From assembly GCF_018139145.2 (NCBI RefSeq), contig NC_059500.1, forward strand, positions 29,865,437 to 29,929,436: DNA of 64,000 nucleotides. The letters run 5' to 3'. Positions 24,801-36,660 of this stretch are shown piece after piece (position 1 is the first letter of the stretch; every line of letters starts with the position of its first letter). The notes under the pieces were generated by a model. It was not told the DNA's origin. It ran no database searches and was given only the letters and a program-made list of their open reading frames with translations. The DNA is from Gymnogyps californianus (taxonomy: Eukaryota; Chordata; Aves; Accipitriformes; Cathartidae). The position numbers and the translations under genes are program-made.

Positions 24801-26875
24801 TGCTCATCAACTTTTCTTGTGCCTATGTGAATGCAGAAGCAGTATGAACTCCAACATTTACAGTTAAATCTACAGTTTATAAGAGTATCTTGATAGAAAT
24901 CTCCTTGTAGAAATATGCGAAAGAGTTTTATTTTTACTTTCAAGTACCAACACCTAGTTAGAAACATATTTTGTTTGCTCAATACATATGGTTTCTGCTA
25001 CATGCATTTTGACTGGAGAGTTGTTGTTTATGTATGAGCTGTTCCATGACTAGTCTGCAGGCAACTACCTCCTAGTCAGGTGCAATCTGCTCAAGCAAGT
25101 TCTAGGACTTTTCTCTGTTATAGTTTTCCTGAGAAATAAGGCAAGTTGCCACTATCATTTAGATTCTCTTCAACACTGAATTTGACTTGAAATCAGAGAG
25201 TCCTCCCTTTCAAGGAAAGTTGTTTCTGACTCAGGCTTACCATTCACTTGCTCTCTGCAGGTCTGACCTACCTATTCTTAAAATATGCAATCAGCTCTTT
25301 GAGGCAAACCACTTGTATCACCATGAAAGCTTATTATTGCTGTGAAAATAGAGATGTGCCTGTTGTGACTGTTGATTGAAATGGTAAGATTTCATTTTCA
25401 TAATTTATTAACATCTATTATTTAGCTCACATTAGAGTTTTCTCCTTCAGTGCAAAAATTGTGCTGTTTATCAGACTCACAATTTCTGTTTGAAAATTAA
25501 AAATACGTTGTCTTTTATAGGTGTGAGTGTTAGCATAGTGAACACAGATAGCTGTACAGGCGTCTTGCTCACCCTGACCCCAGGAGACTCACCCAGCCTT
25601 AGGGAGCACTCACCCAGTGCTTCTCTTGGTCTTCTCATGCACTGAAGTTCTCTCGAAAACTGTATTTTCTCTGCACTTCAGAAGTGCAATCTGAGTTTCT
25701 ACACTTTCCAGGGCTGCTGAGAGCTTGCTATGACTGAATGGTTAGGAAAGCAAGGGAGGGAAGTCCCTGACCTGCTCCTTCCACCTGCCTTGCACTGAAG
25801 CACAGACTAGATGTTCCTTGAATGAAATCACTGATGGCTCTTACAAAGCCCTCCACTGTTTTCTTGCTTGGATATAACACACAAACAGTCTGGGTGAACG
25901 GCTGGTGAAAGTTTAACATGATCACATGTTAAATTCTTAAAAAGAAGATCACAGAGGTGTTGGCAGTGACAGATTTATTTTTTTTAAACAACTTTATTCA
26001 TTTTTTTTCTCCTGTTTCCCAGCTGCTGCCTCTCATTGCAGTCTCCAGATACTGCTGTGTCTTTGGAGACCAGCTGGATGGATTCTCCTGTCAATAAACT
26101 GATCTCTAGCTGAAGTACACAAAATTGAAATCTTATAGCAAATATTTCAAAAGCATTTTCTCATCCTCTGTGTCATTCTTTGAAAAATACGTGCTTATGA
26201 TTAACTGTAGTAATAGTCATTACCATCTCAATTTAAAAAAACCTGTAGTATTTGCTAATCTTTAAGTGCATGGACAATCTTATTGCATAGTTCAAATTCA
26301 GTACACATGTATGTTTATGAACTGCAACTTCCACACAAGGGATTAATGCAGTCCTTATCTATTTATAGTAGAAACTGCTGTGGGTATCTTTCCTTGCACC
26401 AGAAAGCAGAACTTGAAATTCATATACGTGACACTCTACAGACAGAAAGTGAAAAAACTGCAAAATGGATGACATTCACTGCTATTGCCAAATAATCCAT
26501 AAACATTTTCTTCTGATAAAAGAATAGGCAGAAAACCTAGCAATTTGGACAAATTTAATGTAAAAATGCAAAACAATCTCGCCCTCCTATACATCAATAC
26601 ATGCTTAGAACTGGCATTGTATGTGTATTAAAAAAGATATGCGGTGGTGTCAGATCTTCCTATTTTAAATGCTAGTGGCACTTTTACCAGCCACTTGAAA
26701 ACTACAATTGTAGCACTGGATGTTGGACTTTTCTCTGATTCTGAAGGTTTGTTGTAGGTTTCACAGTTTCCATTTTCTATGATTCTGTAGTTTCGTTAAA
26801 GACCTCCAGAGCCATAAAAACCTCTAAAAGTGTTAGACTGCTCCTTTGCAGATGTAAAAAGATCCAGATACAGTA
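21890..26875. other. Unannotated DNA
   Basis: No gene or family repeat recognised. It includes a CTATAAATAG motif at 22,993-23,002, which fits both a TATA box and a MEF2 site, without other promoter evidence. A TTTCTATGATTCTGTAG string near 26,775 recalls a CR1 3' tip but has no CR1 body before it. Confidence 0.5.
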
Positions 26876-26984
26876 GGCTTGATTCTTAATTCATTTCCAC
26901 AGCATTTAAATAGGAATAATTGCACTGACTTCTTTGGAATTCCTCCTGATTTGCACAGCTGTGAATGTGAGAAGGACCAGGCCC
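26876..26984. mobile_element. Old palindromic MITE-like element
   Basis: The left arm reads GGCTTGATTCTTAATTCATTT then CCACAGCATTTAAATAGGAATAATTGC. The right arm, read in reverse complement, is GGCCTGGTCCTTCTCACATTC then ACAGCTGTGCAAATCAGGAGGAATTCC. The arms align along nearly their full length around a centre near GACTTCTTTGGAATT. This matches the general layout of an old sauropsid palindromic repeat (GGCCTGATTCTGATCTCATTTACAC...GTAAATCAGGAGTAACTCC, with a GACTTCAATGG-type centre). It is non-coding and strongly diverged. The family name is uncertain. Confidence 0.55.
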
Positions 26985-27794
26985 TGCTTTTTAATTAGTA
27001 TTTCAATTATCTATCCAATTTGCTCATGTAATCAATCATTTGAGATTGTCCTAGGGAGGCTTTGAGATGAAAGTCACAATGAAGATCAAAGGAAGAGGCA
27101 TGTGCTTATCGTAAAGCAGTGCCTTCAGATTGTGGTCTGCCAGCATTTAGAGTGCCATCTCCTGGACCTTCCTGATGCAGCATCCCCTCCAGGAAACCTG
27201 CCAGAAGAGATGCATGGGCTGATGAGAAACAGCATCTAAACATACTTCTGAGAGAGAAAACACATGGCATCTAAGGAGAAAACTCTGCTTGCTTCACTAC
27301 CTGTCCACAAACACATCCCCTACACAGAAATCTCTGATCTGTACCTGGGCCCAGATGTAGCATGCTGGCGGTGGGGATGCGTGACACAGTACTGCTTGTC
27401 TCTGTGATGTGATGAATGGCCATCTGGGCCAAAGCACTGGCTGCACAAGGAGTGTGGATGGGTTGTCAGTTGCAGCAGGCACACTGTGTCTGCAGGAAAG
27501 CGGATACAGAGAATGAGAGAGACAATGACTTGGACGGGAGAAAAATCTAATATTTGACTTCTGCTTTCATTAAAGCAGAGAACAAGTGCCCTGAAGTTAG
27601 GTCATGCTGTCAAGTCTGAAGACTAGCCTTTGTCATTCTAAGTGTTTGTCCTTCTGTGACAAAGAGGAGAAGCTGGTGCTGGGACAGTACAGTCTGTCTT
27701 TGGGAGCTGCATTTAAATGTTGACCCAGATAACCTGCTCCCACAGAGGCTCTGCAAGGATGGAGTTTTCAATGAAAGTGTCTTAGGTGCTGCAG
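26985..27794. other. Unannotated DNA
   Basis: No gene or repeat recognised before the ancient CR1-like fragment. Confidence 0.5.
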
Positions 27795-28260
27795 GAAATC
27801 TAAGGCTTGAAGATCCCTCTGGAGGTCATTTAATTTATTTCCCAGGGAATATCAATTCAACTTCAATAGGTGTTTGTCTAACCCTTTTCTAGAAACCTCC
27901 AAGGAAGTGGCCAGCAATCTTCTTTTTTTCTTGGTGTCCCCCCCCCGCCACCCTAAGAATCCCAAGTCCCTTGTGTTTTCTGTATCACTTATCTACCTCT
28001 GTGGTACCTCTTCTGTGGACCCAATCCAATTCTTCATCTTTCATCATGTGCAGAGGACAAGCCTTGAAATTATAATCCAGCTAAAGCTGAGCAGAAAGGA
28101 CAATCCTACCTCTGCTGTCTTACACAAAACACTCCATCTTCTTGTATTGCTGGCAAGGGAGCTTGGTACTTCTACAAGAACATTTGCCTGCTATATTGTT
28201 TTGCTCTGTGTGGTAACTCTGAAAGTCCTGTCTACAGTCCTGCTCAAGACCTAGCTGTTC
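27795..28260 (-). mobile_element. Ancient CR1-like LINE, 3' end fragment
   Basis: Read in reverse orientation, this resembles the 3' portion of old amniote CR1/L3-type LINEs. Landmarks are GAGGTCATTTAATTTATTTCCC near 27,821, AGGTGTTTGTCTAACCCTTTTCTAGAAACCTCCAAGG near 27,868, GACCCAATCCAATTCTTCATCTTTCATCATGTG near 28,018, and AAGGACAATCCTACCTCTGCTGTCTTACACAAAACACTCCATC near 28,096. The landmarks are in the correct order and at plausible spacing for the family. Divergence is much higher than in the CR1 copies at 618 and 36,435. A C9 homopolymer sits inside at 27,938-27,946. No coding capacity survives. Confidence 0.65.
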
Positions 28261-30120
28261 TTCATTTTCTATTCATGCATACACTCCTTCTTCCTTTGTG
28301 TAGGAGTGTTGCTATTAGGAATGTAAGAACAAAGTACTGAAAGAAAGGCAACCCACCCCATGAAGTCAGCTCTGCCTCAGATAGAGGAAACATGTCACTG
28401 TCATGCACTTGCCTCTGCCTTAAAGGCAGAGACTCCTCCATTCACCATACCACCCCCTTGTTCTCATGTAACCTTCAGAGAGTAGCTCAACAAAAGGCGA
28501 AAGCCCCTCTGCTGGTGGCTGCTGATTTCACTGCTTCCCAAATTATCTTTTCTCAGACTGTCCAAAGCAAATGGAGGCAAACTGCACATTCTCTTTGAAG
28601 GTCTGGAAGAGCCACACATTCAAAATTATAACAAATCTTGAAATAATTACCAAGCACATGACAAATTAGTTGCTAGATGACACATCCATTGCGTTTGGGT
28701 TCTCCATCATGCTCTGCAGGGAAAATATACTTGAACTGCTAATGCAGAGCAACATCTTCCCTTTAGTCTGTTTCCTAGAAATTAATGCAGGCAACTGATG
28801 AAGTAGGTGCTACTTAGCATGGCAAGAGATAACATAATCTATGCAATAACAAGAATTCCCAAAGCAGGATCAGAGTTGTTACACTACTGAAGTAGCCACA
28901 CTGCTGTTATGTTATTATGGTAATCGACTGCTTTGGTTAACTATCAGATGTACCTTGTTGTTTCCTAGTTTCTTCCAAAACAGTAATTGAGTTCTTATTA
29001 GCAGCTTTCAGGGATGGTGGAAAACTGGTCTCTGAGCTTGCATGTCACTTCATTGACCTGTAATCCAAATTTCTGAAATAGAAAGAGATGAAGCACGCAC
29101 TTTCTTCTGTTAATTATTTTCAGACCAACTGGAAAACTGAATATTTGAACTGAAGTACATAAGAAGGTATGGCATAGGGACAAAGCCCAGCATCTGCAAT
29201 GCAGAAGAATACTTACTGTTGAACAGGTTTTGTCTATACCATTTTTGTGGTCCTTAAGGAGATGACGTTGAGAAGTGGGTTAACCTAAATCTGAAGAAAG
29301 CACTCTTTGGAGATGTCTCCATGCAGAAGTTGATGCTCAGAAACACAAAGGTGCAACGCTTTGGTGACCTACAATAACATGAATCACTATTACTTGTCCT
29401 AAACAGGAGGTAGCTAATCTCAGTTTCAAGCTCTGTAAGACAAAGCTGTACTTTGTGTGCACAAAGAACAACTACAAGAGGAAACATAGTAGAGAGCCTG
29501 CTGCAAACCATTTTCCTCCTACAGAAAAACCAAGCCCTTTGTCTGGAATGACAGAGTCTTTATGGAGAATTATTGTGCTGTAGCAGCTTATTCTAAGCTA
29601 TATTTGGCAATTCTCGTAGAGGTATTGAACAACCTGAAAGGAATTGCACAGACCTATTGCCTTGGAGAACAATGCCAATGCAAGTTTAATATTAACATTT
29701 ATCCAAAATGTAAGTTCTGTTAAAATAGTGCAATGAGTATCTTGCATAGTTTTCTAAAGAAATAATTACACAGAAAAAGTATAGAAAACAAAAATCTTCA
29801 TACCAGTAGTTTTCAGAATGTCGCTGTGATTCATACCATCTTCTACAGCATGAACGGAGGGCTGGCCACCCCCCGCAGATAGTAGAACAGAAAGACCCTA
29901 CAAATCACATAAAAGCATAAAAGTCTCTTGCAAAGAGAAAGAGAAAAAGCTGTTCTTCTTATCCATGGTGGCTAGAACATAAAGTCCATAAAGTCACAGG
30001 TTTAATATTTCAGCAGGAAAACTTCTATTAGACACTAGAAAGGAGTTCTTATTAGGAGTTGAGGTAGGGTCCTTGAGAACGGGTTATACATAAATTTACA
30101 TCCTCACTTTTGTCAGCATA
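28261..30120. other. Unannotated DNA
   Basis: No gene or family repeat recognised. Confidence 0.5.
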
Positions 30121-30196
30121 AATGTAATTAGATTTGATCCTGACCCATTGCATGGGGTAATGTAAGTAGATTTGATCCCGACCTATTGCACAGGGT
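30121..30196. repeat. 38-bp tandem duplication
   Basis: Two 38-base units lie head to tail (30,121-30,158 and 30,159-30,196), both of the form AATGTAATTAGATTTGATCC then TGACCCATTGCATGGGGT, with about six differences between them. A shorter direct repeat GACCATTCAG/GACCATTCAG follows at about 30,218-30,238. The duplication is old enough to have diverged by roughly 15 per cent. Confidence 0.85.
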
Positions 30197-33100
30197 GATC
30201 TAGGTCCCATTTAGGCGACCATTCAGGGACCATTCAGTCCTCTAGTTCTAAGACATGAAAGGGCACTTGGCTTTGGTTCAGCCCCAAGGAACTTCTGAGC
30301 TTCTTGACAATTGTTGTTGTGTTCACTGCTCATCCCCAGCTCTCTCCAGGGTATAATATTATGACAAGTGATGGTGGTGTGAGGAAACAGAACACACCAC
30401 CTTGTTTCACATGCTGTCTCATGACAGAAAGCATAAACCTGCCAGAGCTATGTGGCACTGTGCTCCTGTGGTACTTGCTGTGGCACACTGCTTGGCAAGG
30501 CAGGCAACGTTTGGCATCGAGGAGCCCTCCAGTGAGGCAGTGTCCGGATGGTGCTGGAGCCTAATTGCACACTGCTAGCTGGTAGTGACAGAGGTCCACA
30601 GAGCCTTTCCACATGCACAGCAAAACCAAGCACCTTGAGGAGCTGTTGGTGCAGTAGTTGAGTGTCAGATAGGTGCTGCACTGTGGTGAGAAATGAAGAG
30701 CTAGTAGCATGGTGTCGCAGGTGGCAAATAATTGGGTGTATGTGTGTAAGGGTGTGCGTGTGTGAAAGACTGTAATTGGTCTTTGGAATGCTCAGGCAGA
30801 AGCCTGAGAGTTGCTAGCCACCACCAGGACAGGCTGGTTGTAAATTTGGTGGCAGCTGGACTAAAGAAAAGAGGCACATTCCAAGTTGTCCAATTAATAG
30901 AGAGATATCATACAGGACCACCAGTTAGGAGGCTTAGCATACATTGGGCTCCTGCAGGTAGACAGTTTGAATTGGGAAAACTGGGTGCTAGGGTCTCCAG
31001 AAAGGAGAGCTGTTGCCAAAAAAAATAAATGCTCCAAAAAAGAGGTCGTCTTGGAAAGAAGATGGGGGCTGGGAAAGGTGGAAGGTAAAGAACCTGGCTG
31101 GAGGAAAGATCCTGAAAGTGGCGGAAGATCCTGGAGATCAGGGAGACAGTTGGAGACAAATGCAGGGAGGTGACCAGGTACCTTGGCTGCTGATACCCAA
31201 GTTGGGTAACTGCGAGCAGTGACACAGCACAAACCAACATGACTTTCTGCCCAAGCATTGTGGGCCAGGAGCAACCTCGCTGCAGGGAGGGAAGTTGGGA
31301 CCTCATGAATGTAATGCCAGGAGAACAAGTAATCAGTGTGTAAGATATCAAGAAGGGTAAAAGGTCTAATCTCCGTGTTTTTTTAAATAAACCCCAGCAT
31401 CCAGATCCACTACACGTTGCCATTCACTCTGTCTCTTCTGTGACACGTGACACCACAGCAGACCCACTGCACCTTTGCTGAGACCAATTCCCAGTTGCAA
31501 TAAAGGATGCCTGAAGTTATGCACCACAGTCAAAGGCTTGACGCTGGAGTAGGTGCCTTGCTGGCTGCCCACCGCTCCCCTGCAGTTTAGGCTCTGCAGT
31601 GACAAATTCCAGACCCCTCCTTTCATTCCACCTTCCTAGGGGAATAAAAGTATCATCATGGAAGAAATGAAGGCGTGTTTTGTGTGCTTCTAGTGGTCTT
31701 GCTAACCTGAAGAAGTACAACCACAGGAGTATATTCCTATCTGATCCAGGGAAGAACATGCTTTGCTTCTGTAAGCATTTTTTTTATATTATCAGTGTAG
31801 TTCCCCACACAGTAGGTAGATAACCATATATGCCTCAAAGTGCTTGAAACCATCACACAGAAAAAGATTGTAAATAGTTACTTTTCTCTGCCCTGTGACT
31901 GGGAGAGAAGTAGTTTGCCGTTTGCTTTCCCAGCTTCACATCATCTTGTGTTTGACAGAATGTGGCACATGCTTGCTGCACTAAATGGCCACAAGGTAAT
32001 TTGGAGAGAATCTCAACAGGCACAATCGCTTTACAGTCTTGTAATACACTTGGTAAAAGCTGGAGCATTATGGAGTCTGAAAGGCTACCTAGAAAGCAAC
32101 AGATATTATCAGAAAACTGTATAGGATTTTGACTTTATGATTTGTATTATTTATAGTCTACCTAAAGTGAGAGTCTTCATGTCCATCAAACCACTGCATT
32201 TCATGGGAGTGTGACATAAACCTTGACATAAACACAGGAAGGTGTGATTGGTGGTTTTAAGGACTATAATGGTACTCATTTCTTGACTGGATTATGAGGA
32301 GAGGCGAGGAGAGGAAGATGGATAGCAGGTTAATACGTTATGAGAAAGCTTAATGTTAATGCATTTCTTATCAAATAAAGGATGCTCATGTCTATATCTG
32401 ATTATACTGCATTGTAGTGAGACATAAACAACAGTGTCTCAAATGTACACTAAGATCCCATACTCAGAAACAATTACTAAGACTTCCTCATCACAAATGA
32501 AAGACCAACATTAACGGTCTACTTTGAAACCAAAGTACAATGTATGCAACATTCTGAAGTGGTATTTGTTTATGTTTCCTAGCAGCCAAATGACTCTTCA
32601 GACAGTAAGAATAATCTATCCACCCCTCTGGGAGAAATGTTATACTAGGACAAGGTTGAGACACTAAAGTGAGAATAAATGAGCCCCGCAGAAAAGAGAA
32701 TCAAAGGCAGTATAACACTCCCATCCACAGTTTTTGAAGCAAGGACTGCTTTTAAGCCATAGAGGCAATAACAGCTCTACGGACAATAAGAGCATAAACC
32801 AGGTAGCATCTACTAAGTAAAAAACTGCATCTGTGCTTACCGGGGCCTGTCTCTGATGAGGGTAACACCACTTGCCTGCAGCACACCTGTCATTTAAGGG
32901 CAGTGCTGCAGAGGAGGGGTCTGCCAGGCTTCTTACAGCACCCTGACTGGTAAAGAGCTTTGACATTTCTGCTCTGATACTCCTACATATTCATGCAAAG
33001 CCTCTCTAGAGGACCTCATGTCTGTGTCTCACTTCATGAAGCAAGCATCAATGAAAATAGAAAGATCTGGTGTATGTAGTTGACGTCCTCAGAAATATTG

Positions 33101-33411
33101 GAATGGCCTGCCATCGCATCCTCTGCCCTTAAAGTGCATCCTTTGGGAAGGGTTTTCTTAGAGGCAGCAGGGCAGAGGAAGTTTTGCCACCTGCTGGTGC
33201 TGAATGCTTTGGTCTGCAGCACAAACACAGCTGCATGGGACAACACAGAAAGTGTATTGGTTTTCCAGGCACAAAACTTCTTTCACTTTTTGCTTATGCA
33301 GCTGATTTTAGCAGAAAGCCCAGAAACAACCAGTTTCATTTTTTCAAAATCTTGTATGTAAGACAGTTACCCTTTAAAGACAGTGGAAGATTTCTGTGGA
33401 GCTGCTACTGG
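30197..33411. other. Unannotated DNA, including a possible LTR-like block
   Basis: No gene recognised. The stretch 30,682-31,457 has weak LTR-like traits (TGTGGTG start, GACACCACA end, an AATAAA at 31,386-31,391 followed by a T/C-rich tail) but no confirmed family, so it is treated as a hypothesis under the findings. The longest frame is 171 codons on the minus strand at 30,908-31,423 and shows no domain. Confidence 0.4.
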
Positions 33412-33431
33412 TGGGGGAGGGGGGGGGGGGG
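33412..33431 (+). repeat. Poly-G tract
   Basis: TGGGGGAGG is followed by an uninterrupted run, giving 13 G in a row at 33,419-33,431, then CGGC. The run length may be unreliable because such homopolymers are hard to sequence. A run of 14 A at 33,561-33,574 lies 130 bases downstream. Confidence 0.9.
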
Positions 33432-35972
33432 CGGCATGTACAGCCTATGATAAAAATACAGTCTCCCAATCACTGTGTACTTGAAAACCTTGATTATCCA
33501 AAGCCTGGCTAACTGGAGCTCCCAGGCTGCTGAGGAAAAACACAAACAAATCCTAAAATTAAAAAAAAAAAAAACCAAACTCTTTTCACTGCAGTTCCAA
33601 GATGATCTGAGTTTTGTCTTGTAGTGTTTGCAGACTCGGCAGGCTCACGTTTATCCAAGTCACTGAAATAAATTTTGTATTCAGATAATTAAAGTTACAT
33701 TGTATAACTGAACCAGTTGTAGACCAAAGAAGGGAGAAAAGGGAAAATTGCGTCAACATGGTAATGCTGAAAGAACTGATTCCTACCCTATTCACCTTTT
33801 ATAGTCTTTTTTAAAAAATGAAGCCACTTATAAGCAGGGTGCAGAGAAGCACAAGTGATTGTATTATTTGTATACCTGTCTAAACATAGAATTGATACAC
33901 CTTTCTCTTGAACATTTTATTTGAGGATAAAAGCAGGTATTTGCTAAGAAACAAAAGAACCAATTTCTCATGCAATGACCTTGTGCCGAATGCTCAGCTA
34001 CAGCAAGGATCTGGTTCTAATAACCACGTTAAATCACTTTAAGGTATGAACACAGCATACGAAATGCAGCTCAGGCTTGAATTTCTGCAAGGCTCTTCCT
34101 TGCTCTCAGTGTCACACACACACACAAGAAAACCATCCAGAAGAGGACTTTCAAAGCTTCCAAATGGGTAAAAGGCTGCTGAGAAAGGGAGATGTTTTCT
34201 GGAAGGAATGCAGAGAGGACTTGCATTGTAGACACTTTCTGGTGCCATCAGGGAGAGGGGAGGGTGGCTGCTCCAGAACAGACCTGGCTGCAGATGGACA
34301 GTATTGCAGACAGTGCAAGGTTCTTCAGACAGGCCTTGCTCTGAGGACACCCTGAGACCCACTCCTGCTCTTCTCTGCTATCACCGATCACACAGGCCAT
34401 CCTGCTGACCTCAACAGTGCTGTCTGCAGGAGCTGAGGACGTGCAGGAGGAGATACCGTTATCCTCCAATGGCAGTGACACTCTCTGTTTAAAAGACTGA
34501 TGAGGAGAAATGCAGGTCTTCAGTCATCTACAGTTCTTCCATCAGCACCAAAGGAAGCTGATGTGGCCAAATGTCTCTTGAAAGTGAAAGGAAATTAGTG
34601 GAAGCATCTGAAAACTGTACAGCTTTGAAAGCTCTGCTGGCATTTTTTAGTGGCAGTGGCCACCTGGAATGGCACTGCTCACATGCGGGCTGATACCAGT
34701 GTGACAGAGCAGGGCTGTGTTTAGATGTGATGAGTCCCACTTCGCCTTGCAAGTCCAGTTCTATTTTTGTTGAAAAGCCAGACTGACCTGAGTCAGACAA
34801 CTTACTGCAGATGCCATTCTGCAAGTGAGCGACATGGGGAATCCAGAGCTGTTAAGCCTGAAGGCCACTTAGCAGCTTGTCCCACTCATAAGGCAGTAAT
34901 CATGATGCAGCTGGTACGTGGCCAAGTTCTTCCCCATGCCATGTTAACGGCCAAAGAGACCCCAGAAGAAGGTTTCAGGAAGAAGAATATCTACATCCCC
35001 AAGGTGGAGGGAGAGAGAATATATAAGGGATACTTTTCAGCCTGAAATTATGTCCTGGATTTAGATTCACAGGAGCATAAGATTGAGAGAAGGAAGTGAA
35101 GACTGAAGGAGGATTTAGAACCTTGCACAGAGCCGTAACTGCCTAATGCCCTTTCGCAGAATTTAAGCAAAAATAGATGTAAGCTACATTCCTTGTTTGT
35201 TAAGACTGTTGCAGAGGAGGTGGAAAATTTGAGAAAATACATTTCAGTATCTGTAGGGGACAGGAGAGATGTTGCCTTTCTGGACTTGCAGTGTGGTGAA
35301 AGAGGGTGACCAGATTGGGGTGTACAGTGCTGGGTGCACACCAGTGCTTGCACACTTGGGGCGTACACTGCTGGCTGGGCCTTTGCAATGCCCTGGGCAA
35401 GCACAGCATCTGATAGACCCTGATCCCTCCTAGCAACAGATGGGAAAAGAACACTGGCAAGAAAATGGCTTCTGTCCAGAAAGGGACCAAACATCGGTTG
35501 TGGCGGTCGGATTTGCAGACCAGCACTGAAATAACTTCAGAGCAAATGAGAGCTACAATGAGCCAGCACATTGTGCCGTACTGGATTTTGCAGGGCTCTG
35601 ATTTACTGCTGCTTTCTGTTGAGAAGGAATTTCATTTATGTCACTGCCAGCCTTCGTTTTCATACCGTTTACTCTGAGGTCTGTAATATCTGGTGGAGAC
35701 CGCACTGGCATGCTGTTCCCCAGGCAATACATGCCTCCAGACACAGCTCTCAGCTGGTGGAGAGCAGTTCACCAGCCTCAGGCAGGGAGAGAGATCTGCT
35801 GCTGCCACACTCACACTGGCAGGAGGTGCAGCACGTCTCAGCAGAGCCTCTGCAGACCAGACCCCTCTTCTAGACTGGCACAGGCACATGCAGCAACGAG
35901 GACACTGGGGTGAAAATCCTGTCCTTGCTGAAACCAGCTGGATCCTGGGCATTATCTTATCTGACTAGCATG
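33432..35972. other. Unannotated DNA
   Basis: Includes an A14 run at 33,561-33,574 and a short CA repeat near 34,113. Dense overlapping frames occur on both strands at 35,048-35,968 (up to 148 codons) with no recognisable domain. No family repeat recognised. Confidence 0.45.
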
Positions 35973-36000
35973 CCCCGCCCCCTCCCCCCCCCCCCCCCGC
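35973..36000 (+). repeat. Poly-C tract
   Basis: The stretch reads CCCCGCCCCCT followed by 15 uninterrupted C residues (35,984-35,998). On the complementary strand it is a G-tract able to form quadruplexes. Length accuracy is doubtful in most assemblies. Confidence 0.9.
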
Positions 36001-36434
36001 TTTGACTGTTCAAGCAAACTACTAAAGGCAAATCTACTTGACCCTTTTTCAGAGACAAGTACCAGCTCATGTCATCTCCCCAGATGCTAAACTGCCCAGC
36101 TATTGCAAATGAAGTTCAGTCAAGCAGGACTCCTTTCCCTCAGAAGACCTGTCAAAGGAGCTCTTCATCCCCAGTTCAAGTGCTCCAATTACCTCTCGCT
36201 GCAAGCTCTGCGCAGGCAATACGTATGTACTGAAGTAAGTCAGAAAAGAGTCATGCCACCCTCTCACATCCTTTCCCCCACATTCATTGATGAGGTTCTT
36301 CACACCCACCCACCTTGACTTCAGAGACACTGAGCAAAGACAGAGGAAACTACTAAGGGTTTGAGGCTCTCACCCTTGCAGTGGATACCAGTATAGAGCT
36401 TGTATCCCACCCCAATCCCAATCAAGCCAGTAAG
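36001..36434. other. Unannotated DNA next to CR1
   Basis: No gene recognised. A plus-strand frame (36,103-36,318) contains a GTAAGT at about 36,234, but no convincing acceptor. Confidence 0.45.
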
Positions 36435-36660
36435 GGCTTACATTTTGGACATTGCCCAAGGAGGGCACTCACTGGACCACTGAGGAGATTCTGGCTCTGT
36501 TTTCTTTACTCCCTGCATCAGGTGTTCCATACACATTCACAAGATCCTCCTGAACCTTCTCTTCTCCAGGCTAAACATCCCAGCTCTGACAGCCTCTCCT
36601 TGTATGTTGGGGGCTCCGGCGCTTCAGTCATTTTTCTAGCTCCTCAGAGCACTCAATCCA

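Noticed and set aside
26760..26795. TTTCTATGATTCTGTAG, like a CR1 3' octamer tip
   Set aside because: No CR1 body precedes it in the required orientation; the octamer-like string alone is too short.
30908..31423. 171-codon minus-strand frame, among the longest in the window
   Set aside because: No recognisable motifs; it overlaps another open minus frame and lies opposite purine-rich DNA that lacks stops.
35048..35968. Dense overlapping frames on both strands
   Set aside because: No domain, no consistent frame, and no splice architecture; treated as chance openness.
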